64,000 bases of DNA, taken from NCBI GenBank assembly GCA_004802725.1, contig SGPM01000006.1, positions 1 to 64,000 of the forward strand. The letters run 5' to 3'. The number at the start of each line of letters is the position of its first letter. The stretch's first letter is position 1. This DNA is from Antrodiella citrinella. Taxonomy: Eukaryota > Basidiomycota > Agaricomycetes > Polyporales > Steccherinaceae. The notes below the pieces were generated by a model that was not told the DNA's origin, searched no databases, and saw only the letters and a list, made by a program, of their open reading frames with translations. Positions 46,894 to 57,388 of this stretch are shown one piece after another. The position numbers and the translations under genes were made by a program.

Positions 46894-48639
46894 TGGCATG
46901 GTACTCAAGCTTAACATGTATGTATTCCAAGTTGACGGTCGCATGAGCGTTGAAGAAACAATCTGACGCTTTATTAGGATGGCTTAGAGCCACAGCATTA
47001 TCTGCGCATCCGCCCGATCATCCGCAGGGTGCGGGCTTTGTGAGCATCCCTCGCTCAGCATCTGAGCTATACTCTTATTGCGCCAACCGAGTCAATGCTT
47101 CAGCAAAATCTTTATTCTGTTACACGGCAGACATAAATCCATCCTTACCTCCAGTCTCGACGTGAGACCTTCTATATCACGAGCGTACGCGCTACCGTTC
47201 AGAACCATCCTGTCACGTTTGTGCAGTCCCCGATTTGCGGGGTTTGTGTCAAAAAGCGAGAAGCTGACCACGCTCCAAGGCTGGACAGACCTATCACAGA
47301 GGCAATATCACTGGGGGCATGGAATCATATAAATGGGGGTTATACGCAGAGTACATACAGAAGACTGTAACAATATAATCGAAAGACAAAGGACTCCTTT
47401 GTTATCTGATTATATTGCTACAATGTTCCAAATAGGATCTACGTATAATCATTGCTTACACGAGCTGATGCCCCCAGTGTATGAGGATGAAGAAATCAAT
47501 CAACATGCATCGCGGAACAGCGTACAAAGCGAAGTCAGAATCCCAATAGAGATTGGCGGGGTCGGTGACCTCGTTTGTTTGATGAACGATGGAGACGTGA
47601 TCTCACTTAAAGTGGGTGAATTCGCGACATGCGTATCTTTGAGTTGCTAGTTTAGATGGCGATACTTTGTACAACGGCAATAATGAACTTCTAACGTACC
47701 GTTACACGGTTCAAGTTGGCCATGGGATGTTCAGCCCGAGCGATGACACCACAACTTGGAGACGATATAGTAGCAAGTATACTATGGTTTTGCGTAGATA
47801 GTTTCGAAACTTAGAGAGGTGTAGGAAGGGAAGAAAACAGCTCAAATGCATGGGGTGGACTCGGACTATTACGAGCTGTGGCCACCTTTGACCTTCGGAG
47901 CTCATCCCTGGGCGAGACATGAAGTGTTACATAATGCGACGGAAGCCGCAGAAGTCGAAAGTAGGATCTCTCTGATTACGTTGTGGCCACGAAGGAAGAG
48001 ATCGAGACAGTTGGACCGCATGGACCACGGCCGCGAAAGCGTCAACCGACTCAACGTCGTGCTGCAGACCGTACGGCGTATGCCATCAGTGAACCGTATT
48101 GTAAGTTCAGATGGGTTCTCATTTTACGCGTGCTAACAAATGCAACAGAGACGTGTTATGATAATGTCAATTATGTGTGAGAGAGAGAGAGAGAGAGAAT
48201 GTAAATTCTATGATGATTACAACAAACCAGAAGTGCAATCCTATCGCGAGGCAGTCAATCATGCGAGAAGCATTCCCTTGGACACTACCTCAGTATCTGT
48301 GATTGTGAAATTTGGGTATTAGGTATAATATTTTCACTGGTTGCTAATTTTTGGACATGTAACGCTCCCTTTCCAGTCGCTACCAATGTATTATACGGTG
48401 CGACCAAGGTGCGACGGTATACTATTACACTGGCAGCGCCTCCCTCCGTTGTGCTTGCATCCTCCCGTGCCTTTACTCTGATAGGCACCACCTGCTGCGG
48501 TCCCTTCATTATGGTCACCCTGCCCATCCCACTGACGGCTGGATCTCAAATACGAGCACTGCGTCTCCTCAGGCTATCCCAGATCCAGTCCTTCCACTGG
48601 CATCTGGGACAGTTCACAGCTGTGAGTAAACGATCCTGG
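46894..48639. other. Gene-poor stretch
   Basis: No gene recognised. Frames at 47333-47650 and 47846-48136 (+) are open but carry no family signature. A (GA) microsatellite lies at 48179. Confidence 0.4.
48179..48198. repeat. (GA)10 microsatellite
   Basis: Twenty bases of uninterrupted GA dinucleotide. Confidence 0.95.
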
Positions 48640-49335
48640 TTAGTAGAGTGCGTCTGCATTTCTGGACAGCGACCTGCACATACTCGGCGTGACCGGCAAC
48701 AGCCTAACTGCTATGTTGACAGCATCCCTGCCGATTTTTCGCACTGTGGCAAGCTGTACAGCTGGGGAAGCCGTCCATGACCCGTGTCGAAGGCTTTACC
48801 CCTACCCAAACCAACACGAGCTGCAGATGACGGACCTCCTTGTAGGAATTACACGCACGAAGGCGTTTGGAACAGCAGAAGGGGGGATCGCATTCAAGTT
48901 GCTGCAAACGCATACCGTACGACTGCAGAACGTGAGCGACTAAATACAAAACATTCAAATCAAATAGATAAGATTGAAATGAGGCGGGAAGCGTCGGCGT
49001 GCTACCAATTCGCACATTCGTCGGGATCCAAATATCCAACACTCCTCCGATTCCCCACTGCCAGCCCAGCCTGACATCATTGTCATCAAGGCTGAGACCG
49101 GCAACTTTCTACGGTCTTCTCGGCGGCGGGATGATCTCCGCCCTCCAGTTTCCAGGATAATTCCTCCGGTCGGGCCAATATGTTTGGAATTCGACTTCTG
49201 CGGATATATACAGACGTTGGTAAAGCCACTGACAATTGTCGTGAACGAGGGCGAGCTCAGGCTGCCGGTGGATCTTGAACGTACAGGAATATTTTTCGTA
49301 TTTCGACGTCAAGACCACCGCCGCTAACATTTCCA
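48640..49335 (+). pseudogene. Decayed fragment of the pseudo-astacin multidomain gene
   Basis: Parts of this stretch are clear diverged copies of the gene at 37577-41897 in the same orientation. 48650-48780 matches 39150-39285 (shared runs include CTCGGCGTGACCGG and GCAAGCTG.ACAGCT). 49094-49265 matches 39400-39605 (GAGACCGGCAACTT, GGATATA..CAGACG, GGTGGATC). 49275-49325 matches 40080-40130 (TCGACGTCAAGACCACCGC). Large parts are missing between the blocks and the reading frame is broken many times, so this is a relic rather than a gene. Confidence 0.8.
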
Positions 49336-49929
49336 GCCCTCACTTCCACTTCACAGGTCGACGCGAGTCCTGGAGACCCACCAGCACGATTGAAGAAATT
49401 GGGGATGAGTGCCAGAGTTCTGTAAGTACTGTAAATTCTTTCTCGTTGCCATTTGTGAGACATCGTCGCCCTTCACTCGACTCATCTCACGCACGGTTTC
49501 AAAGTTCAAGCCGTCTCTGACTCGTACGCTGCCGTCGAGTGCGTGTCCCTTCCTCTCTGGTGGATATGACCAGATTTCAAAGCCAATAGATACAGACAAT
49601 TTTATTGTTGGGTTCTTTGTTAGGAATGAGGGAGCGTTTGTCGGACGACAAACAGTACAAAGCCGTTCAGCATAATGGGGGAATGTCACTACAAGTGGGT
49701 CCAATGTCACATACAGTAAATCTCATAACTGAGCAAAGTCCCAAATCAACGGATATCGACAATAGAGGATATATAACAGGAATGGATGAGACGATGATGG
49801 AGAGAAGGCAGAATAAGAATATGCACGATAGTCCACTCCCGAATCAATCGAGAGACCGCACGACGGTATGCCAGTACTTGGTCATGCGTGAATGCCCTTG
49901 GGTTGAAGAGGAACACGGGGAGAAAATCA
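49336..49929. other. Intergenic
   Basis: Nothing recognised; it is the 3' side of the Ser-rich protein gene on the minus strand. Confidence 0.4.
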
Positions 49930-50742
49930 TTACAACGTCAATGAATTCTCGTTCTCCAGCAACTCGTCGATCACCGACCTCCAATCCGTTTGGCTCTCGT
50001 CCCTGGAAGCAGTACGGCCCTCCTGCGTCTGCGCATCGGCTTCGACAGATAACGACGGGACAGGCGGTAGCGGATCGTTTATCCACCCTTTACGGTCATC
50101 GCGAGGAGTATGTATGAGCGTGTGGCGTCTCGAACGAGGTCCAGGGGGGATCATCATAGTATGTCGGCGATTGGTGTGTGGCGTCGGTTGAGCAGGGTAT
50201 GTGTAGACCTTGTTCTCGGAGGGAGACGGAGAGAACGAGAGGAAGGACTCATTGTAAGACTCCCTACGACTCTTTGGACGATGGGCAGGACCGTTCACCG
50301 GGGAAAGCGGGGTATGAATGATCAATGACGGAGGTATGCAGATTCCCGCGGGCGAAGAACTCTCGCTGTCAGTTTCGCTGAGTGATGGTAGGTATGAATT
50401 TAGTATCGGTGTGGTATGTTAATCGAATTATAAGACTTACTCGTGCGGATGAAGGAGCAGAACGGAATGATTGGGTAAAGTGGGACTATCCCAACCGCTC
50501 CTTGCTCGGTCGGTTATGGACGTATTCCCACCTTCCTTATCTCCGCCATTGCGATGATGTCCGGAGACTCGTCTTTTCTGCGGGGAGATGACCAGGGACA
50601 ATGTGCGTTCGTGTCTCTGAGGCCAGGGCAACGCTGAAAACGTCTGAGACGTGGGGGACAAAGGTTCCTTCGCCGACGAGCTGCGGCGATGCCGAGAGGA
50701 GATGGCACGAAAGCCAGATGCGAAGAGACTTGAATAATCCAT
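49930..50742 (-). CDS. Unrecognised Ser/Arg-rich protein
   Basis: Two exons, 50441-50742 and 49930-50377, join in phase across a 63 nt intron and give 249 residues. It starts MDYSSLFASGFRAISSRHRR. The protein is largely disordered, rich in Ser, Arg, Pro and His, with LSPTSQTFSALPWPQRHERT, LSLVISPQKRRVSGHHRNGG, DETDSESSSPAGICIPPSLI, PRSRRHTLIHTPRDDRKGW and a short C-terminal helix DWRSVIDELLENENSLTL. Many SP and TP sites suggest phosphorylation. No family recognised. The good splice junction and continuous open frame support a real gene. The start is the first Met of a possibly longer frame that extends upstream to 51126. Confidence 0.6.
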
Positions 50743-51824
50743 ACCAGTGGAGAACGAAGGTCGAAGAAAGGAATGTGGGTATAAGGTGAACACTGCACCG
50801 AGGTTATAAAGTGAAAGACGGAATCGGATGAGGCGTGTGATATTGGGGACTCTCTTTTTACCTTCCTGCAGCGGCCAACCTGTCCTGATGCAATCATCAA
50901 ATTGCGCAGATGCCCAGTCCATGGTTGAGCTTGGTACCAAACTGTGCCAAAGGATGCTCGTGATTGGACTTGTGCACAGGAGAGGCAGTGCATCAACTGT
51001 TGAAAGCGTTGATTCGGTATCCGATTCCTTGCGATGGCTCACGCATCCGTATTTTCGGTGTTCGGATCTGACCCTGCGCTGCTTGAGCATCAGTTGGAAT
51101 GAAGGCATATGGTAGAAGCTGGTCAAATGGTGTCGGACAATGATGCGAGGACTCCTGAAAAGCGGAAGGAGAAGGGGTAATAAAAATCAACTGGATCGCA
51201 GCTTCGCAACTCGTCGATAAACACCGATCATGATGAACGAGGCTGTCCGCGCATAGCAACGGAGGTGGATCTCGGACGGACATGGACTTTACGGAACGAA
51301 CATGCCAGCCAAAGAGCGGGTCTTCGACTATGGTGTTGCTAGTCAGAGCGAGGGCGGCGCTCTAGACAAGATATTAATTCCGTTACAATACGCCTCTACA
51401 CACGCACGTCGTTTTTGCCAGTTACCTAGGTGAATACATCAAAACTGAAACCTGAACCATAAAAGACACTGGATACCAGACAACACACGTTGTAAACGCA
51501 GAGGTAAGCCGCCCCGGCCATCCATGATAAAATACACTTGTGACATAATCCTTGATGTGCGCGAGGACTGTAGGGGATTATCCTCGCGAATGACTTCCTC
51601 GATAATACTCCGGGAGATGGGGCATTGATCATTGTGTATGAGAATACATCGAGCACGATGATGTACAGACTGAAAACGAGAGGACCAGTTCTGCATTTGT
51701 ATATTCGAGTGAATCAATCACTGCACTTGACGAAACCTAGAAACTCACGACAGCAGGTACACGTCAGACCATTACTTGAGTCGTATCAGAGCACGTAGGG
51801 GAGATATGCAGTTGCAGAAGGACG
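50743..51824. other. Intergenic or unplaced 5' exons
   Basis: No further gene recognised. The minus-strand frame continues open to 51126, so part may belong to the 5' end of the Ser-rich gene. Confidence 0.35.
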
Positions 51825-52170
51825 TCATTTGCGATTAGCAGCAGCAGCCTGCGTGTTTGTAGTTGCAAGGACGTTCTTCTGCTGTTCAGCCAGTACTCGG
51901 CGTTGGTTGAAATACGAAATCTTCAGCAATTAGATCGTCAGTCAAACGGCATTTTGTTCGAGGATCGTATGCACTCACCCAGCTCTTTGCACAGTTTTGC
52001 TCGTAAACGGTCAGGGGTGTTGCACAGACAACTCCTTCAGACCCGGCTTTGACCACACCCGCTGCATCCAAACAGGCAAAGTACGCGTCTCTGGCCTCCC
52101 AACACTTTTTGCGATCTTGCCTTAGGTCAGGCTCAGCATCCTGTTTCGGAGTCGTGGTAAACCATCCCAT
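51825..52170 (-). CDS. COA6: Cytochrome c oxidase assembly factor Coa6
   Basis: Small twin-Cys protein of the mitochondrial intermembrane space that helps deliver copper to the CuA site of cytochrome oxidase subunit 2. Two exons, 51979-52170 and 51825-51920, give 95 residues. It begins MGWFTTTPKQDAEPDLRQDR. The CHCH core is KKCWEARDAYFACLDAAG (CX9C) and then VVCATPLTVYEQNCAKSW (CX10C), continued across the intron by ISYFNQRRVLAEQQKN. The phase-0 splice rebuilds the family sequence SW-(I/V)xYFxxRR exactly, which settles the intron. Divergent from the TBC gene; the 267 bp between them should carry both promoters. Confidence 0.92.
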
Positions 52171-52437
52171 GGTTCGAGATTTTGAGAAAAGGAAGAAATT
52201 AGGTGGACGGAAAGGAAGAGGCGGCGGGCCATACCGCGGTTGACCAAACAAGCATCAACAAGTATGCTACCAGTGCTTACGCTCAAATGTTATTACTTAT
52301 ACTGCATCTCATCTTTCAATTTCTTTCATTCCATTTCTATCATTCATATACCAACACTGGAGTTTACGAATTGTGAAGCATCGCTCCTTGCGAACGTGGA
52401 GGAAGATACGACGCCTCGTGACGCTGCCGCGTCCCAC

Positions 52438-55400
52438 ATGTCGACCCCGGCACACTCTCATCCATTATTAGCAGAAGAAGGTTCTTCTCGAGGTCGCAAA
52501 TCGCGTATTAAACAGGATGCAGAACCATCCAGGCCACCCACCAACTACTTTACCCTGAAGGCGCAGCTGGAAACTACTGCACAGGATCAAACTAAGCACA
52601 CGAGAGCAAACTGGGACGGCAGTGTACGTGGCTATGGCAAACACGAGAAGCGCAAGTCAGTGACCCTAATCACACAGAATTCCATGCATTGTTTGTGCTG
52701 AACAATTGGTGCAGAGCGCATATACCCACTCCTGTCATCATCGTAGAGCCCGCAAGCGAGAAGCCCTTACGGTCGTTACGGAGTCATGCCGACCAGTTGC
52801 AATCACTATTTGCCAGTGCCCCAGTCGCAGACGTCGACTCGAGGGCCGCCGCTCAGATACTTGGCACCAAATGGCACGAATACACCGATGAAGCTATACA
52901 ATCCAGCATCTCAAACCTACAGCTGAACGACACTCCGCTTGGTGCATCAACCCATCCCTATCACACGACCCTTCGGGTACTCTCATCCGCGGTCGATAAA
53001 TTGTCCAAAGTCAGAGCGGAGCTAGAAGAAAGTCGTCGGGTGTTGGAAGAGAAGGATGCTGCCAGGCGTGGAAGAGCCGAAGCCCTCTTTCGCGATTTGC
53101 AGTCTTCGGAGCAAGAAGTGGCCAGGCGAATACTCCAGTCCCTGTTCCCGGACGATGATGAGGCGAATCATGATATACAAAGACGACAGAGCATGATTGT
53201 GAGTCTTCTCCGTTCGTGCCAGAACCAATCTCAACTTCAATGATCTCTCAGTCGTTGAAGGAATCTCTGACGGAGGCTATCGAAGACGAGGTCATACTAT
53301 CGCGGACTGTTACAGAACCTCACGACGCGTCTCCTCTTCTACAGCCCATTTCTGCTGATACTCATGGTGTTAACGGCAACGGTGACCCTGTCATTGATCC
53401 TGAGACCGCCACTGTTTCAGACCTTGCATCCAAACCCAGCCTATCATCGCTTTCCAGAACATCCAATCGACCGGATACACCTCCCCTGGATCTCTCCGTA
53501 CACAGTGACACTGTCGGCACTCCCAGAAGTGAGCGACCACTCTTTGGAGAGTGGGTGGGTACTTGGTGGACGAAGGGCAAGGGCAAAGCTAGTCGGGATA
53601 CGCCTTCTCCGGGCAGGGAGGAGTCTCCTGAATCTGGGAAACTTTCACGAGCAATATCTCCTTCAGGCGACAGTGATGCAGCGTCAGTCATGTCTGACAA
53701 TGCGTCAGGATCGAGCAAAGGTCGTCGCAAAGCTGCCGGTACTCGCAGTGTATTCGGCACTCTGGGGTTCTCTATCTTGAACCCTGCGTCTTCGTCATCC
53801 GCGCGGAAACGTCGTATCATGTCAGTGACGGACGCCACAGCGGTAACTCCGGATACAGGTTCCATCGAGGCAACGAGCACGTCCGATTCGCAAGGCTCTC
53901 AGGCTCCAGATTCCTCACGTTCCGCAGAGATCAGCGTCGTCCCGCCGTCGGAACCGTCTCTGCTTGCGGACACGAGATCTCCTTCCACTATATCTCGAAG
54001 TGTCTCGGAAGCTCCGCCTGCTCAAGGGTCCTCGCTACGCGCCATTGTGCATGCTACCCGGCTAATGACGTCGGATCCGTCCAGTATTCTGGCGGATCAA
54101 GGTCTGGATACTGGCCCTCTCATCGCTCGGCTCGCATTGGTATTGGTGCAAAACGCGCGCGAGCAGAATGTGGAGCTGCGAGAGCCACCCAGGGAACGAA
54201 AGGAACGGCAGCTATCGGGACTAACCGTGGCCACCAATCACGTACAGAGTAGCGGCACGGCGGATAGGGATAGCATTACCTCTGATTCTGCCCAAGCAAC
54301 AGGCACAGCAAAGCGAGGACACGTACCACGAAAACCCAGTGTCAACCTCCCCTCGTTAGGCTCTCCGTTTTTCGGGACATTCTTACAAGCTCAGCAGGCA
54401 AAGAAACCTGCAAACCCAGCTGATAGCACGCAGAAGAGCTCGATGTCTGATCCGCTTTTGAGTGGTCAGGCTACGCAGAACGCGACGCTGTCTCCGCCTC
54501 CCATCACCACAAGACCCGGATCTGTCCCTTTGGAGTCCATAATCCCTACCAATTCGAAACCTCCCACGCAATATCTGTCCCGGACTTATACCCCGCTCAC
54601 GTCCCGTGATTTCCACTTCTCCATCGTTCTTCCTGAGACAGGTTATGACGAAGGGAAGAGTCGCGACTTAATGACCGATCGCTATGGATTTGTCTACGAG
54701 CCCTGCCAGTACGACCACCTCCTTCTCCTCCGCGCCAAGCAATGCGGTAATACGGCGCCTGCTTGCCTGACCGGCATCAAAGTCGCGGATCGCAAAGAGG
54801 ACGATATTTGGCCAGAAGATGACGAACATATTCCCAATAGCAAGCTGGAAATTGTCAAGAGCTTTTGTGATTGCGATGGTAGCGGAGACGTGTCGGAGAC
54901 GATGAGCGTCAACACGACGAGTACTCGTCGGCAGGTACAGAGTATCACATCTTCAGACGGCAGGTCGTCCTCCCGGCCACGTTCTCGGGCACCGTCTCCT
55001 TCATCCTTCCGGGGCAGAGCTCGGGCTTCTCCGACTGCCACACCGAAAGCGAGCACCTCCATTTTGGCTGTCGATGCAGACACACCTCGTCACGTATGCC
55101 CGAACACAATCCAGGTATTGCTTCAGTCCATGACCGACATCCACGACCAGCGGCAGAAAGCCCAGCGGAAGGAGTGGGACATATTCGTGAGTCAACGGAG
55201 CAAGAATGCCAAGAACGTCTCGACGTACAACTCCAAAACCGCCTTCTCCGGCGGCGGAGCCGCGCAGTTGCTAGGGCTCGGCACAGCCGTGGAAGAGGAG
55301 GAGTTGTCGCACACCGAGGGCCTGATCGGGTTCGCTCAACTGGGTCTCTCGACCAACCGTGATGAGAGACGTGATTTCGACAGGCTGCTACGGAGCGGGA

Positions 55401-56368
55401 TCCCGCTCGTGTATCGGAACAAGGTGTGGTTCGAGTGCAGTGGGGCGCTGGAGATGAAAGAGCCTGGGATGTTTCACGACCTGCTAGCCGAGTCAGACGA
55501 GGGAAATCATGTGCTGAGGGAGATTGACAAGGATGTCGGGAGAACGATGCCCTTGAACGTTTTCTTTGGACGGACAGGTGCCGGTGTAGAGAAGTTGCGG
55601 AGGGTGTTGACAGCTTACAGCCGGTAAGACCTATCTCAACTCTAGAGTGATGATGTCTTGTCGTACTCACTGTCCGTGGTCTAGGCGGAACAAAGGCGTG
55701 GGCTACTGCCAAGGCATGAACTTGGTGACGTCGACGCTACTTCTAGTCCATGCCGATGAAGAAGAAGCCTTCTGGGTACTCTCTGCTATGATTGAACGTA
55801 TTCTTCCCGAGGATTTTTTCTCCCCCTCACTGCTGAGTTCACGTGCTTGCCCCCTCGTTCTCATGGACTACGTACAAGAGTTGCTCCCTAAACTGCACGT
55901 ACACTTGAAGGATCTAGAGATCGACCTTCCTGCAATCTGTTTCTCGTGGTTCTTGTCTTTGTTCACCGACTGTCTACCTATTGAAGTGAGTGGACCGTCC
56001 CATCTTACTTGCTGCCGCCTGTTGACCTCGCTGTACTTCTAGACCTTGTTTCGAGTTTGGGATGTGTTCATGGTCGACGGACTGGACGTTCTCTTCCGCA
56101 TCGCCTTCGCCATCCTCCGAAGCAACGAAGAGGAGCTGCTCCGGTGTGAGTCGATCTCCGCTGTCTACGTTGCACTGGAGAATCTGCCCAACCGAATGTG
56201 GCGAGCCGACAAGCTCATTAAGGTCCGTCTTTTCGAGTTGGTTGAATACAAAATCTCAATGTCTGACCCATGATACAGAAAGAGGTTGACCTTCGGACTA
56301 CCATTGTGCATGCTGATATTGTCAAGCGTCGGGATCGACATATCGCGCTCCTCAAAGAGCTTTCGTAG
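52438..56368 (+). CDS. TBC-domain Rab GTPase-activating protein
   Basis: Large RabGAP, about 1,200 residues, acting on Rab GTPases in vesicle traffic. It starts at 52438 (MSTPAHSHPLLAEEGSSRGR); the same frame is open back to 52240. The N-terminal part contains a coiled coil (DKLSKVRAELEESRRVLEEK) and long Ser-rich linkers (53250-54560). A conserved block LTSRDFHFSIVLPETGYDEG precedes the TBC domain. TBC motifs are LLRSGIPLVYRNKVWFECSG, IDKDVGRTMPLN (IxxDxxR, arginine finger) and NKGVGYCQGMNLVTSTLLL (YxQ, glutamine finger). After these come EEEAFWVLSAMIERILP, LPAICFSWFLSLFTDCLPIE, TLFRVWDVFMVDGLDVLFRI, and EVDLRTTIVHADIVKRRDRH up to the stop at 56368. Both catalytic fingers are present, so it is probably active. 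Internal introns are near 52655-52717, 53198-53251, 55626-55683, 55987-56042 and 56222-56278. Confidence 0.9.
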
Positions 56369-57388
56369 TGTGGTTTACTCCAGAGCGCTTGCAAGACTTT
56401 CTCTGATTTTACTCGCTGTATGCTGTGTAGAGTGTTCACCGTTGCATCACATCTGTTTTTTTCGCATTGCATTGCGCAGTCCTCAAACATTTACACTTAG
56501 ATACTGGTACGCGGTACATAATGACATGTTTCTTTCCTAGACCTTCGTCACGTTTTCCTGTTCTCCTCATCAAGCATGAAGAGTACGAGCCTACTAGTAC
56601 CTGTTCCTCACGCTCTATTTTATATCGTTCGAGTCCTGTAAACATCAGCATAACTACTGTCCAAACATTTGAGTGGCCCGGGCGTGAGCGTTCAACGAGC
56701 CCACGGTCGATTTCTGTATAAGCGCCCCACTAGGCTCGAAAACCAACCCGCTCGCCGAACCTCACTGAAAAAGGAAATAGCGGCTGGTTTACGAGCCTAG
56801 CGCCCCACCATCAACACCGCCGACGACCAAAGATACCAACAACGATACCGCCCAACGATGGCCCCCACCTCACGAATTCTTGCAGTCTATGGAGAGTTCA
56901 CACCGGGGGCATTGGCTCGTATAAACTCGATTTATATCTGACTTATACGTGAATGTTTGTGGAAATATGAAATAAATATCTTCGGTCGACTACATTGAGG
57001 GTTATAAAGACATTATAAATCCATAGTGTGCATTCAATATGATCGCCACTCATAATTTTCACTGTCCGTTGGTGAAAATTATGAGCGGCGATCATATGGA
57101 ATGCACACCATGATTGTTATGTAATTGTATAATTCTCAATGTAGTCGACTGAAGACATTTATTTCATATTTCCACAAACATTTACATATAAGTCAGAGAT
57201 AAATCAAGTTTATATGAGCCAATGCCCCCGGTGCTTGGAGCGCGCTGACATGCTGACTCAGAAACACGCTCAAGCGCCTTTCCGCTAATTGTACACTCTG
57301 CTCGACACGACGCGCTCAGACCAGACATTGACCCCTACCTCTTAAGAGTGCACTTTCAAGACTTCGCGCCTTGCTAGTACCTCGTTAC
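56369..57388. other. Intergenic with a large foldback MITE
   Basis: No gene. It contains the 333 bp near-palindromic element at 56901-57233, then the promoter of the chromatin remodeler. Confidence 0.6.
56901..57233. mobile_element. Near-palindromic MITE, 333 bp
   Basis: The two halves are inverted copies over about 160 bp each, from CACCGGGGGCATTGGCTC at the left tip to GAGCCAATGCCCCCGGTG at the right, meeting at a loop of about 9 bp (TGTCCGTTG) near 57067. Blocks such as TGTTTGTGGAAATATGAAAT, GTCGACTACATTGAG and GTGAAAATTATGAGYGGCGA pair across the centre. Mismatches and small indels are scattered. It has no coding capacity. The size, AT-richness and structure fit a foldback-type MITE; a transcript would form a long hairpin RNA. 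Confidence 0.88.
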
